Source: Catenaria anguillulae PL171 (Eukaryota; Blastocladiomycota; Blastocladiomycetes; Blastocladiales; Catenariaceae). From it: DNA of 64,000 nt. The notes under the pieces are model-generated. The model was given only the letters and a program-made list of their open reading frames with translations. It did no database searches and was not told the DNA's origin. This document shows positions 23,601 through 37,270 of the stretch, one piece after another. The position numbers and the translations under genes are program-made. How positions within the stretch are numbered: the stretch's first letter is position 1; every line of letters begins with the position of its first letter. The DNA is taken from the NCBI GenBank assembly GCA_002102555.1, contig MCFL01000032.1, positions 248,001-312,000 of the forward strand, read 5' to 3'.

Positions 23601-26600
23601 ATGCAATCCTGCCGCAGCTTGAACCAGCCCGACGCATCCGGACCCACACCAATGAAGCGGTCGTCAGCGGGCAAGGCACCTCCGGTCACGCAACAGCGAC
23701 CATTTGGATCAGCTGCATCAGACCGACTGCCCATAGCGCCGTCAACGTCAAAATCACCTTTCTCAAAACCCTCTCTTTCAAGTCTTGGTGGGACCGGACT
23801 CATCCCTGTTGATACCATGCCGCCACCGCTACCGAGCAACCTGCTCCGGCTGGGCAAGAAATGGTCGCGAGATCACAGCGTTGTCCCAACAGAGGAGGGA
23901 TATGACATGTCACGGACGCCCATTGAGAATTTCGAGATTCTCAACGAGCGGTTTCTCAGCAATTTGTCGACCAGTATGTACAGTTTGTCATAATCTGCAT
24001 TCCATCCATGACCTAACCATGCCTCCCAACGTTAACGTCACAGATGTACCACTGTCAAGCTCCCTCACGCCCAACAAGGCGCTGCCACCCATTCAATCCA
24101 AGCGCCATGGGCGAGCCCCACCGTCACATGCCAAGCAGCAGCGCAACTTGGAGCAAGAACAGCGAAACAAGCAATTCCGAAGCGAACTCGTCTCGCTTGT
24201 CATGAAGCCCAAGATGGGATCAGAGTCGGATGATCCAGCTGCAATCGAGCGGGAGACCATGGTACAGGAGTTGACGCACTTGTCCCTAATTGGACCAAAA
24301 ACGTTGTCTCACGCATTTCTTTCCGCTCATGGCTGTTTTCTCCAGCAACGATACTACTTTTACATCAACAATGGAGTCGACACCACAAAAGTCGCTGAAA
24401 TGGATCACCGCTGGCTCGATCACGTCCTGCGCCTCATTACTCCCAAATTCAAAGATCGCTTTCCCGAATCCGTAGCGGAATTGTCCTCAGAAATGCGCGA
24501 AGACTACCACATGAGCGTCAAGAAGGCAATTGTCGACTTTGTGCTGCGTGACCCACGCGAAAAAGCCAGCAATTACGAGCAAGAGCAAGACAATGAGCTC
24601 AGCTTCACTTGCCTCCGCCAGTCGACACCAACTTGGCAAGCCGACTATCTCTATGCCCGCAACTGGGTCTCGGGCAATCTGTTGGCAGCCAACTCGGTGT
24701 TGCTCGAAATTCAAACCATTTTCGCAAAGTTTGAGTCCATGTCAATCATTGACGTGGAGCAAGTCCTCAATGAGCAGCGCAGCTCGGAAACGGGTCAACT
24801 CTTGCCATACGACGTCCGCCGGTTCCGATCCATCATTCAGCAGCAGCTCGATCGTGCCCGTGAAAAACTCATGACCGTTTGGTATCCATCAATTCTCAAC
24901 GTCTTTTACCAAAGCTCGACCAAAAAGAACTCAGCGTGGGCCGCCATTCCACCAGTCAAGCTCCCCAACTTCTTCAACTTGATTGCGCTGTACATGACCG
25001 ACTTTCTTCGGCTCATCATTGCCCGCGCGCTCGAAGAGTACACTGAGATTTTCTTGCGAGCAGTCTTGCCCGCATTCTGGATCAAGCTCGCACACGACGT
25101 GGACCGCGGCGAGATTCGCATGGAGCCGCACCCAAAGGAAATTCAAGCCATGGCCGAAGGGATGGTGGACATTGTCTTGGCCACGTTTGACAAGGTGCCG
25201 AGGATCGAGACGCAGCTCTTTGGGACCAAGGTGGTTGCGCACTTGTCGCCCGCGTACGAGGCAACCTACCCGGAAATCGTCTTGTACCACCGCAAACGGT
25301 TGCAGCGCGCCGTTGCGAGGTGCCTGTCTGCTCCGCAGCAGTACCTGTCGTCATTTTCCAATCAAACGGACTTGATCTCCGGCAAGCTGGCGGCGACAGT
25401 TCGGGCCATGTTGAGCCAGGAGGTGGACAAGTCGGACGCGAGTGCCATGATGGTGCTGTTTGACTCGTTTATTGCCGAGGCGAAGCGATTGCGCGAGTTG
25501 GCGAGTAATGGGTTGTTGGCGGCGTACCCATTTGTCGTCGAGTTTCCCATGGTCCAGTTGCAGTGCGAGGAGTTTATTCAGTCGCTTGCCGGCATTGCTG
25601 TCAGCTTGGCCAGCCAAATCATGGACAAGGTTGCAGCTGAAATGCGTGTTGACCATGCCGCGCTTGCGGCGCAGTACCAGGCCATTGCCGAGGCGCTCGG
25701 ACGCACACCTACCACGGTCGAAGAAATGGCCACCTTGCAAAAGCTGCTGGAAAAGAGCCGTGCCGAGGACATTCCCAAACTCGAGGCCGCTGTTGAATCC
25801 TGCCGCGCTCGTCTTGGCCTCTTGTTCCAATACTATGACATGAAGCGCGAAGACTATGAACTCAACTCATCGCTCTTTTCTTGGCCACAACGTATGCACC
25901 CAGCATTCACGGCATGCGAGGAGCTCATCACCACGTCGCGAAAGACCAACGAGGATGAGCTTCATCAGCGCCGTGACAAACTCACGTCTGAGCTCGAGAC
26001 GCTCAACAGGCAGCTTGGCGACTATGCGGCGTACGGCGACGTGGACGACATTCAAAAGTACCTCAAGGTTGCTCAAAAATTTCAAGCCAAGCTCGACTCG
26101 TTATCGGATCGGATCGCATCCTTCAACCGGGACGAAATGTTGTTCGGCTGGCAGTCGACGGCATTTCCGATGCTCGAGCAGATTTCCGCCCAGTTTGCTC
26201 CATACATGACGCTGTACTCGACCGCCGTGGAATTCCAAAAGTCGTGCAACACTTGGATCAATGGGTCCTTGCTCACTTTGGACGCGGAAAAGGTGGAGAA
26301 CGACGTAACTTCCATGTGGCGAAACGTGTACAAGATTCTGACCGTCTTCGAGTCGCACGAGCCGGCCGCCATGGCCCAGCGGGTCAAGGAAGAGCTCGAG
26401 CAGTTCAAGGTGCACATTCCCATCATTCGTGTCTTGTGCAACCCCGGTTTGCGCGACCGCCATTGGCAGTCCATTTCGACCGTCATAGGATACAAGTTTT
26501 CGCCCGACGAGTCCACGTCGCTTGGCTCTGTGCTTGAGCGTAACCTCGGCCATTTCATGGACCAGCTCGAGACGATTTCCACCACGGCGTCCAAGGAGTA

Positions 26601-29600
26601 CTCGTTCGAAAAGGCACTGCAAAAGATGTACTCGGAGTGGGAAAATGTTCAATTCACCGCCATGGACTACCGCGACACGGGGACCCAAATCTTGTCTGCC
26701 GTCGACGATATTCAAATGCTTTTGGACGACCACATTGTCAAGACGCAAGCCATGCGTGGCTCTCCGTACATCAAGCCATTCGAGGAGGAAAGCAAGGCCT
26801 GGGATTCCAAGCTCAATTTGATCCAAGAGGTGCTCGACGTGTGGCTGAAGGTGCAAATGACGTGGCTCTACTTGGAGCCCATTTTCAGTTCCGAAGATAT
26901 CATGCGGCAAATGCCAGTTGAGGGTAAGCGATTCCGCGGTGTGGATGCGTTCTGGCGCGAGCTCATGAAGTTTCTCGCTCAGGACTATCACGTCCTCGCG
27001 GCCACGGCCATGCCGGCGCTGCTGGAAAAGCTCAATCATTCCAACGAGGAGCTCGAGCTCATTCAAAAGGGTCTCAACCACTATCTCGAAGTCAAGCGCT
27101 TGTACTTTCCTCGCTTCTTTTTCTTGTCCAACGACGAAATGCTTGAAATCTTGTCGGAAACTCGCGACCCGCTCCGTGTGCAGCCACACTTGAAAAAATG
27201 CTTTGAGGGAATCAACTCGCTCAAGTTTGACGAAAGCCTCGAGATTTGCGGCATGTACTCGGCCCTCAAGGAGTTTATCCCGTTCACCAAGCGTATTTCC
27301 ACTGCGGATGCGGGTGGCGCTGTTGAAAAGTGGCTGCTGGACGTCGAAAAGAGCATGTTTATCAACGTATTCGAGGTACTGGACCAGGCGTACAAGGCAT
27401 ACAAGGACGACGAGCGTGACAAGTGGGTGTTGCAATGGCCGGGGCAGGCCGTCCTTACCATTTCGCAGGTGTTTTGGACAAGGGCAGTTGAGGCGGCCAT
27501 TTTGGGCGGGTCGCTCAAGGCCTACTCTGAGCTCTCGTCACGCCAATTGTCTCGTATTGTTGAGTTGGTCCGTGGCAGTTTGACCAAGGTGGTCCGGTCG
27601 ACATTGGAAGCTTTGGTCGTGGTTGACGTGCATGCCCGGGATGTGGTTGCCCAGCTTGAAAAGTCCAAGGTCGTTGACACGAACGATTTCGAATGGCTGT
27701 CGCAAATGCGGTATTACCAGGAAAAGGAGAAGGGTGTTGTCGTCAAGATGATCAACTCGATCGTTCGCTACGGCTACGAGTATCTGGGCAATACGGGCCG
27801 CTTGGTCATCACGCCACTGACAGATCGCTGTTTCCGTACACTGCTCGGCGCCTTGCAGCTCAACTTGGGTGGCGCGCCAGAGGGGCCCGCCGGTACTGGC
27901 AAAACCGAATCGGTCAAGGATCTGGCCAAGGCGATTGCCAAATGCTGTGTTGTTTACAACTGTTCTGACGGTCTCGACTACATTGCCATGGGCAAATTCT
28001 TCAAGGGTCTCGCCGCTTCTGGTGCTTGGGCATGCTTTGATGAGTTCAACCGCATCGATCTGGAAGTCTTGTCAGTTGTCGCTCAGCAAATTCTCACTAT
28101 TCAGCGCGCCAAGTTTGCCAACGCCGAAACATTCATTTTTGAAGGGACTGAGCTCAATCTCAACCCATCCTGTGCCGTCTTCATTACCATGAACCCTGGG
28201 TATGCCGGCCGTTCGGAGTTGCCCGACAATCTCAAGTCTCTGTTCCGACCAGTGGCCATGATGGTGCCCGACTACACGCTCATTGCCGAGATTTCGCTGT
28301 ATTCGTTTGGTTTTGTCGACGCACGAAGCATGGCTGTCAAGGTACGTGAACGTTTCCCAGGTGGACCGTGACACCGTCATGTCTCACCATTTAAGCATGC
28401 GGATAGATCACGGCAACGTATCGCCTGTGCTCTGAGCAATTGTCGTCTCAGGATCACTACGACTACGGCATGCGTGCCGTCAAGTCAGTATTGAACGCAG
28501 CTGGTGCACTGTACGTCTGTTGTCACCTGCCCATTCATTCAAAATCGGGAGACTCACAAGTCTAAGAATTTCACAGGAAGCTCAAGTATCCGCAAGAGAA
28601 TGAAAACATTCTCATCTTGCGCTCAATCAACGACGTCAACCTGCCAAAGTTCTTGTCGCATGACATTCCGCTCTTCAAGGGCATCATTTCCGACCTGTTC
28701 CCTGGATGCACATTGCCCACGCCCGATTACGAGGTGTTGATTGCCAACATCAAGATTGCCTGTGACAAACTCAACCTGCAGCTCACGGATTACTTCCTCG
28801 AAAAGACGTTGCAAGTGTACGAAATGATGCTCGTGCGCCACGGCTTCATGTTGGTGGGCGAGGCTACGTCAGGCAAAACATGTTGCTATCGCGTCCTCGC
28901 GCTTGCACTGACCGAGATGGCCAAAGCGGGAGTGCCCAATGTGGAAAAGGTGCAGTATCAAGTGCTCAACCCAAAGTCCATCACCATGGGTCAGCTGTAT
29001 GGCCAGTTTGACATGACGACGCACGAATGGTCGGATGGAGTGCTCGCCATTTGCTTCCGTGGGTTTGCGTCCTCCACTTCGCCAGATCGCAAGTGGGTCT
29101 TGTTTGACGGACCAGTTGACGCTGTGTGGATCGAAAACATGAACACGGTTTGGACGACAACAAGAAGCTGTGCCTCAACAGCGGTGAAATCATTCAATTG
29201 TCGCCCACAATGAGTATGATGTTCGAAGTACGCGACTTGGCAGTTGCATCGGTGTGTTGATCCCCCCCCCCCCCCTGACACTGTCACTATGAACTGCTCA
29301 ACGTTAACGCCTATTGCTGATCCACCATCTGCAGCCTGCTACCGTCAGTCGCTGCGGCATGATTTACATGGAACCCAAGAGCCTTGGGTGGCGCCCATTT
29401 CTGCGCAGCTGGCTCACGGACCAAGTCAAAAATCCGCAAAACTCGGCCACGGTGGCCGCCTTGTTTGAAGAGTGGATGGATCCGTGCTTGGATTTCATTC
29501 GCAAGGAATGTACCGAGCTGTGCGAATCACTCGACTCCAATCTCGCCCGGTCATGCATGAACATTTTCCAAGGTCTCTCACCCGAGTACAAGATGCCAAG

Positions 29601-32600
29601 CAACATCAACCTCCAGGCCATGATCATGTTCTCGCTCGTTTGGAGCGTCGGCGGTGCCTTGAATCAATCGAGCCGCGTCAAGTTCAATGTATTCTTCAGG
29701 GGAATCACTGCCAAAACAGTGACCGAGTGCCAGTTCCCCGTCGATGGCAGCGTTTACGACTATGTCCTCGTCAATGGCGCATGGAAGCCTTGGATTGACC
29801 TCATCAACGACGTGCCCATCCCGTCATCTGCTCGATTTGCCGACATTCTTGTTCCCACAATTGACACCATGCGCTACTCGTGGCTGCTCAAGCTGCTCGG
29901 GAAAATCAACAAACAGGTGCTGTTCATTGGCCCAACAGGACCGGCAAGACCATGTACATTGTCGATACGCTCAACAAGCTCCCTGCCGACCAGTGGACCA
30001 ACATCTTCTTGACGTTCTCGGCCCAAACCTCGGCTCGCCAAACGCAAGAGTTTCTCGAATCCAAGTTTGACAAGCGTCGCAAAGGTGTCTACGGCCCTCT
30101 CATGGGCAAGCGCGGTATCGTCTTTGTTGACGATCTCAACATGCCCGCTCGCGAGGTGTATGGAGCGCAACCGCCGATCGAGTTGCTGCGCCAATGGATG
30201 GATCACGGCGGGTGGTACAACCTCGGCGACAAGGCGTTCCAAGAGTTTGTGGACATTCAGTTTGTTGCCGCCATGGGTCCGCCTGGAGGTGGGCGCAATC
30301 CTGTCACTTCGCGATTCTTGCGCCATTTCAACTTTATCGGCATCAACGCCTTTGACGATGTTTCGCTGAACAAGATCTTCAATGTTATTCTTGACTGGCA
30401 CTTCAAAAAGGGATTCGCTTCAGCGGTCCAAGCACTCGGGCACCCGATTGTCGAAGCGACCCGACAAATTTACCGTGCGTCCATGGCGTCGCTGCTTCCC
30501 ACACCAACAAAGTCGCACTACACATTCAACTTGCGTGACTTTTCGCGGGTCGTTCAGGGAATGCTGCTGAGTACGCCCGACCGATTCTCGGATCCGTACA
30601 AGGTCGTCCGCTTGTGGGTCCACGAAGTGATGCGTGTGTTTTTCGATCGGCTCGTTGACGACAAGGATCGGACATGGTTCTTTGACGCCATTGACAAGAC
30701 GACCAAGGCCGCTTTCCAGGTCAACTTTTACGAAGCGCTCAAGCCGTATGATGCCAACAATGACGGCAAGATTGACGAGAACGAGATTCGCAGTCTCATG
30801 TTTGGCGCGTTTGGCGAGGGAAACAAGAAGGCTTACGACGAGATTGAGAGTGTGGAAGGCATGACCGACTTGGCCGACAAGGCTTTGTCCGAGTTCAACG
30901 CGTTGAGCAAAAAGCAAATGGATCTGGTCATGTTTCGATTTGCCATTGAGCATCTCATTCGAGTGTCGCGGGTCTTGCTGCAACCACAAGGAAACATGGT
31001 CTGTGTCGGTGTGGGTGGGAGCGGGCGGCAGTCGCTCACTCGCCTTGCTGCCTTTATGGCACAGTATGAGCTGTTCCAAGGTACGTTTGGGGGCGAGCTT
31101 GTTGCGGCGTCTTGTTCTTCCAGTGACTGACCGAAGGGTTACAGTGGAAATTACGAAAAACTATGGTACAACGGAGTGGCACGACGATATCAAAAAGATC
31201 ATGCGCAAAGCCGGTGGAGAAGGCAAGCCGACCGTTTTCTTGTTTTCCGACACTCAGATCCAGCAAGAGAGCTTCCTCGAGGATATCAACAACCTTCTCA
31301 ATTCAGGCGAAGTGCCCAACATCTTCGCGCCTGACGAAAAGTCTGAGATCATTGAGCTCGTTCGCAGCGAGGGCATGAAGAGGAAAGGTGCCGAGGACGC
31401 CGCATCGCTGTTCGCATTCTTCATTGAACGGTGCCGCGAGTTGCTCCATGTTGTGCTGTGCATGTCGCCTGTCGGAGAGGCTTTCCGAGTTCGCTTGCGC
31501 AAGTTCCCATCGGCACGTTGGACGTGTACCTTTCATTGATGGCTCCCAAGTCAACTGACAACGCTCTCGATCTTTCTTGCTCAGATTGTCAACTGCTGCA
31601 CCATCGATTGGTACCAGCCTTGGCCAGATGATGCACTCGAAATGGTCGCCTCCAAGTTCTTGTCCGATGTGGAAATGGAGGACGATGTGCGCGGCCAAGT
31701 CGTCCAAACGTGCAAGTCATTCCACATGGGCGTTCGTGACCTCTCCAACAAGTTCTTGACCAATCTTCGTCGTCACAACTATGTCACACCAACGTCGTAC
31801 CTCGAATTAATTCGCACCTACAAGACTCTTCTCGGGCAAAAGCGAAGTGACGTGTCCAAGCTCAAGTTCCGCTACGTGAACGGTCTCCAAAAACTCGAGT
31901 TTGCCGGGCAGGCGGTGAGCAAAATGCAAGTAGATCTTGAAAACTTACAGCCGGAGTTGATCAAGGCAAAGGAGGAAACCGCTCAAATCATGGTTCAAAT
32001 CGAGCGCGACAGCAAAGAAGTCAGCGAAACCAAGAAGATTGTCGCGGCCGATGAGGCCGTCGCGACCAAGAAGGCGGAACACGCCAAGGGAATCAAGGAC
32101 GAATGTGAGGCAGACCTTAGCGAGGCACTTCCGGCTCTCAACGCCGCCATGGCGGCACTCGATACGCTGAAAAAGAATGATATCGACCTGATCAAGTCCA
32201 TGAAGAATCCGCCCGCTGGCGTCAAGCTTGTTATGGAGGCCGCGTGCATCATGAAGGATGTGAAGCCGGTCAAGGTTCCCGATCCAGCCACTGGTAAAAA
32301 GGTGGAGGATTACTGGGGACCATCCAAGGCATTGCTCGGTGACCTCAAGTTTCTGGATTCGCTCAAGGCGTACGATCGCGACAACATCCCTGTCGCCATC
32401 ATGAAGGTCATTCGCTCAAAGTACATGGACAACCCGAGTTTGATCCCGAAAAGGTCAAGTCTGCGAGTTCAGCCGCCGAGGGTCTGTGCAAATGGATTCG
32501 AGCCATGGAAATGTATGATCGCGTGGCCAAGGTGATTGGGCCAAAGAAGGAGGCGCTTGCTCAAGCTGAAGCCGAGTTGGCAGTGACCATGAAGAGTTTG

Positions 32601-35600
32601 GAAGAAAAGCGTGCCATGCTCAAGACGGTCGTTGACAAGATGACAGCGCTGGAAAACAAGTTTAGAGGTGCGAACATCTTATTGTCACGTTTTGCCTGCG
32701 CTCCCACCATTCGGTTGCACACTTATTTTGCTTTGTTGACAACACATTCTCACAGAAATGACCCAAAAGAAGGAAGCGCTGGAAGCGCAAGTCGTCTCGG
32801 TCTCCAAGCAGCTCGAGCGTGCGGAGAAGCTTATTGGCAGTTTGGGTGACGAAAAGGATCGGTGGACCAAATGTGCATCCGATCTCGGCATCAAGTATAC
32901 TGCGCTCACGGGTGATGTCCTCGTTTCGTCCGGCATTGTCGCCTACCTAGGAGCATTCACGAAGCTGTACCGAGACGAGTGCATTGCGCAATGGGTTAAA
33001 GAGTGCCGTGAGCGCAAGATTCCCTGCTCTGACTCTGTGTCTCTGTCGCTGGTGCTCGGCGAACCTGTCAAGATTCGTTCATGGACACTGGCCGGCCTGC
33101 CCAATGACTCGTTTTCCATTGATAACGCCATCACCATGTCCAATTCTCGCCGGTGGCCGCTACTTATTGATCCCCAAGGACAGGCCAACCGCTGGATTAA
33201 GAACATGGAAAAGGCCAACTCGCTCCAGGTCATCAAACTCACCGACTCGGACTACTTGCGCACGCTTGAAAACGCCATTCAGTTTGGAAATCCTGTCTTG
33301 CTCGAAAATGTTGGCGAAGAACTTGATCCAGTTTTGGAGCCGCTCCTTGCAAAGCAAACATTCAAGCAAGGCGGCATGGTCTTTATTCGGCTTGGTGATT
33401 CGACTATTGAGTATTCCAACGAGTTCCGGTTTTATGTCACGACCAAGCTGCGCAATCCGCACTACTTGCCCGAGCTGTCTACAAAGGTGACATTGCTCAA
33501 CTTTATGATTACACCCGAAGGCTTGGAAGACCAGCTGCTCGGTATAGTCATTGCCAAGGAGAAGCCCGAGCTGGAAGAGGCAAAGAACCAGCTGCTGCTG
33601 CAATCAGCTGAAAACAAGAAGAAGCTGCAAGAGATCGAGGACAAGATTCTCGAGGTCTTGTCGTCCTCAAGTGGCAACATTCTCGAAGATGAGACAGCCA
33701 TTCAAATTCTTGCATCGTCCAAAGTGCTCTCAAAGACGATTGCCGAAAAGCAGGCCATTGCAGAAAAGACCGAAATCCAGATCGACACGGTCCGTTCCGG
33801 CTACAAGCCAATCGCTGCGCACTCATCCATCTTGTTCTTTTGTATTGCCATCCTGGCCAATCTGGAACCCATGTACCAGTACTCGCTTCCGTGGTTCATC
33901 AACCTCTTCATTGGGTCCATTGAAAAGTCGGCCAAATCGGACATTCTCGACACGCGTCTTGCCAACCTCCGCAAACATTTCACCGAGTCGCTGTACCTGA
34001 ACGTTTGCCGCTCCCTGTTTGAAAAGGACAAGCTCGTGTTTTCCATCCTCCTCACCATTGCCATTCTGCGTGCCGAGGGCAAGCTCAACCCCGACGAGTG
34101 GAAGTTCCTGCTCCTTGGCGGTGTTGGCTCGGTCGACGCAACACTTGTCAATCCAGACCCGTCTTGGATCACAGAAAGCATGTGGGCGACATTGGCCGCT
34201 TGTCCAAGCTACCAGGATTTCATGGCTACCAACTGTCTTTGTGGAGCACGTGAGCGAGATGCGGCGGTTGTATGAGTCGGCCAGCCCACATGAGTCTTAT
34301 TGCCGGGGGGTTGCAAACTGCCCTGACCCGTTCCAAAGGCTTCTCGTTCTCCGATGCTTACGCTACGACAAGCTCGTACCGGCGCTGCAGCAGTTCATTA
34401 TTGAGACCATGGGCCGCCGCTTTGTTGATCCGCCTCCCTTTGACCTCGCGGCGTCATTCACCGATGCCACTCAACGACCCATTGATTTTCGTTCTGTCGC
34501 CAGGTGCGGATCCAATGACGTCATTGCTCAAGTTTGCCGAGGACCGCAAAATGCCCGGCAACAAGGTCAATTCCATTTCGCTGGGACAAGGTCAGGGTCC
34601 GATTGCCGCCAAGATGATATCCAAAGCCGCTGCCGATGGATCATGGATCGTGCTTCAGAATTGCCACTTGGCGGTGTCGTGGATGACGTCCTTGGAAAAG
34701 ATTTGTGAGGATCTCACGCCGGATACCGTCCATCGCGACTTCCGCCTTTGGCTCACAAGTTACCCGTCGGAAAAGTTCCCAGTCACTATTTTGCAAAACG
34801 GTGTCAAGATGACCAACGAGCCGCCCAAGGGGCTGCGCGCTAACTTGCTCAAGAACTACCTGACGGATCCAATCAGCGACAAGACTTTCCACGAAGGATG
34901 CAGCAAGCAGCAAGCTTTTGAGCGGTTGCTGTTTGCGCTCTGCTTTTTCCACGCTGTCGTTCAAGAGCGTCGTCAGTTTGGGCCGATCGGTACATATGTG
35001 GCATGCATCCACATGGACTGATTCAAAGGGCTCACTTGTCAATTTCCCTCGCCGATAGGTTGGAACATCCCTTATGAGTTCAACGACACAGATCTTCGCA
35101 TTTCAGCTCGACAGTTGCGCAACTTTTTGAACGAGTATTCCGAGGTCCCGTACTCTGCTTTGGTGTACCTCACCGCTCAGGCCAATTATGGTGGCCGTGT
35201 TACAGATGACAAGGATCGACGCACGTTACTTTCGCTCCTGTCCCTGTACTACAACCCGAGCGTAGTTGAAAAGGATGGATTCCCGCTCACCGCGTCCGGC
35301 ATATACCGCGTTCCCACAAACACCAAGTATGCCGACGTTCTTGAGTTCATCAAGGGTCTTCCGCTCGATACCAAACCCGAAGTATTCTCATTGCATGAGA
35401 ATGCTGACATTTCAAAGAACCAACTCGAAACGGAGAACATGCTCAAGGCCATTATTTCGACCCAAGAAACGTCGGGCGGTGGCGGTGGCGGGCAATCAGC
35501 TGAATCACTCGTGTTTGATGTTGCCACGGAAATGCTGGGCCGGCTTCCCCCATTGTTTGACCTCGCAGCGATCTCGGCCAAGTATCCCGTCAGCTATTCC

Positions 35601-36341
35601 GAGTCCATGAACACAGTCTTGCTCCAAGAGTGTATTCGCTTCCGTAATTTGCACGTGCTTGTTGGCGACAGCTTACGCAACTTGCTCAAGGCAATCCAGG
35701 GTCTCGTCGTCATGTCGTCTGATTTGGAAGATGTCAACAAGTCGATTCAAACCACCCAAATCCCGAAAATGTGGGCTGGCAAGAGCTACCCGAGTATGAA
35801 GCCTCTGGGCAGCTACTTTAGCGACTTTTTGGGCCGCTTGTCTTTCTTCCAGCAATGGATCGAAAAAGGCCCGCCAGTCGTCTTCCAACTGCCAGCATTC
35901 TTCTTTACCCAGTCATTCTTGACAGGTGTGCTACAAAACTACGCCCGTCGGGCGACGTTGGCGATCGATTTGGTTGGCCTCGAGTACTTGGTTCAAGCCG
36001 GTTCGACCATGGGGGTGCGCCCTGAAGATGGAGCATTTGTTCACGGCATCTACCTGGAAGGCGCACGCTGGGACGGCAATGTTCACGCCCTTTCCGAGTC
36101 GCATCCCAAGATTCTTTACGACGCCATGCCAGTCATTTGGCTCAAGCCCAAGGAGCGGTCCAAGTTCAAGAGCGAAAACTCGTACGATTGCCCCGTGTAC
36201 AAGACGCTTGCTCGGCGAGGCGTTCTGTCAACGACCGGCCACTCGACCAACTACGTCATGAGTATGAGGCTGCCAAGCCGGCATCCAGAGGAGCATTGGG
36301 TCAACCGCGGTGTTGCTTGCGTGTTGTCCCTCAATACTTGA
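23601..36341 (+). CDS. Monomeric inner-arm axonemal dynein heavy chain, DNAH3/7/12 group, with EF-hand
   Basis: Complete gene, nine exons: 23601-23973, 24044-28341, 28407-28510, 28577-29251, 29335-31080, 31145-31512, 31585-32667, 32756-34989 and 35059-36341, about 4056 residues, the usual length for DNAH7. Motifs: tail, linker ([13 protein letters not shown]), AAA1 P-loop [10 protein letters not shown] (about 27885), AAA2 GEATSGKTC (about 28857), AAA3 GPTGTGKT (about 29930, broken by one missing base), AAA4 GVGGSGRQS (about 31009), stalk coiled coil (about 31840-32850), AAA5/6 and C-terminal domain. A canonical EF-hand loop [12 protein letters not shown] lies at about 30750, before AAA4, as I recall for DNAH7. 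Frame slips near 29150, 29940, 32435, 34200, 34235 and 34470 must be corrected; exon phases then all agree. The 31513-31584 intron begins GC rather than GT. Confidence 0.93.
29262..29275. repeat. Poly-C tract inside dynein intron
   Basis: Fourteen consecutive C about 10 bases inside the intron 29252-29334 of the DNAH7-type gene. Confidence 0.9.
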
Positions 36342-37270
36342 AAGCGATTGTTTTTGGCCCTGTGTTCTTGCTTTCAGTCCATACATACTGTTTTCTATCA
36401 CACGCACCGTAATTTGTATCGATGAGATTCGCCTGCGCCATATGACACTTCGTGTGTGCAGTGCAGACAGCGCAAACAACTCTGTCGCGTGATTCCGTCA
36501 CGCACCACCACACCCAGCACCCCACCATCGGTACAGAAATACAGCGGATCGATTTGGACACCCTCATGGGAGGAAGAGTTCCTGCCCAAACCAGACGTCC
36601 ACCAAAAATGCTCACTCAACTGCTGCGGAGCCAGCGTAAGTACAAAATGAGATTACGCCCCCCGCTCGATCGTGCATTCTATCGATCGTTTGCCTATCTG
36701 ACACACTTGCAGACCGGTCTCATATACAAATGATTAAACGCCTTTATGAAGTGCCTTCTGATCACAAGATTTGAATTCTACTGTCGGCATTTGGCATCAC
36801 ATTGCGCCCATCCGCCGCACTGGCTTTGGCTGAAAGATCCGCCGTTCAGCCATTTGAGGGCGGCCACGCCATCGAGAGCTTGAGGTCGTGTGCTCTCTGG
36901 AAGTCATCTGATTCAACGCCATACACATTTCCGGACTCGCCTTGTGGGAACTCGGCCAGCTGCTACTCCGCTGTTGTCAGTCTGTCAATCAACACGTCAT
37001 CACAAGTCCGCGTTAGCCTACTGTTGTCGGGGATCGAATCGCCTCATCTCTCGACATTCCTGTTTCAAACAATCCCTTGCAGCACTGCCCCCAACCGACG
37101 GATTCTTGTCTGTGCACAAGGTTTACTCCAACTGGCGTCCCTTGAGGTTCGTTCCGTTTTCGTCTTCCTTCAAAATGGAATCGTTTGCCTCTTTTCGGCT
37201 TCGCCATCGTCAAACCAAATCCCCGATTGCATGCTAAATTTCTTTTTGCTTGGCTCTTCTGCCTTTCACA
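36342..37270. other. Spacer between DNAH7-type dynein and the channel gene
   Basis: About 930 bases with no supported gene. It should contain the dynein 3' end and the channel promoter and leader. I saw no RNA gene or notable repeat. Confidence 0.6.

Noticed and set aside
26101-27435. 444-residue minus-strand open frame opposite the second dynein
   Set aside because: Lies wholly antisense to conserved dynein linker sequence, with no domain; a by-product of codon bias.
1-36341. Programmed ribosomal frameshifting or RNA editing as the cause of broken dynein frames
   Set aside because: Sites share no slippery motif, involve different bases and also hit unrelated genes; indel error explains them more simply.
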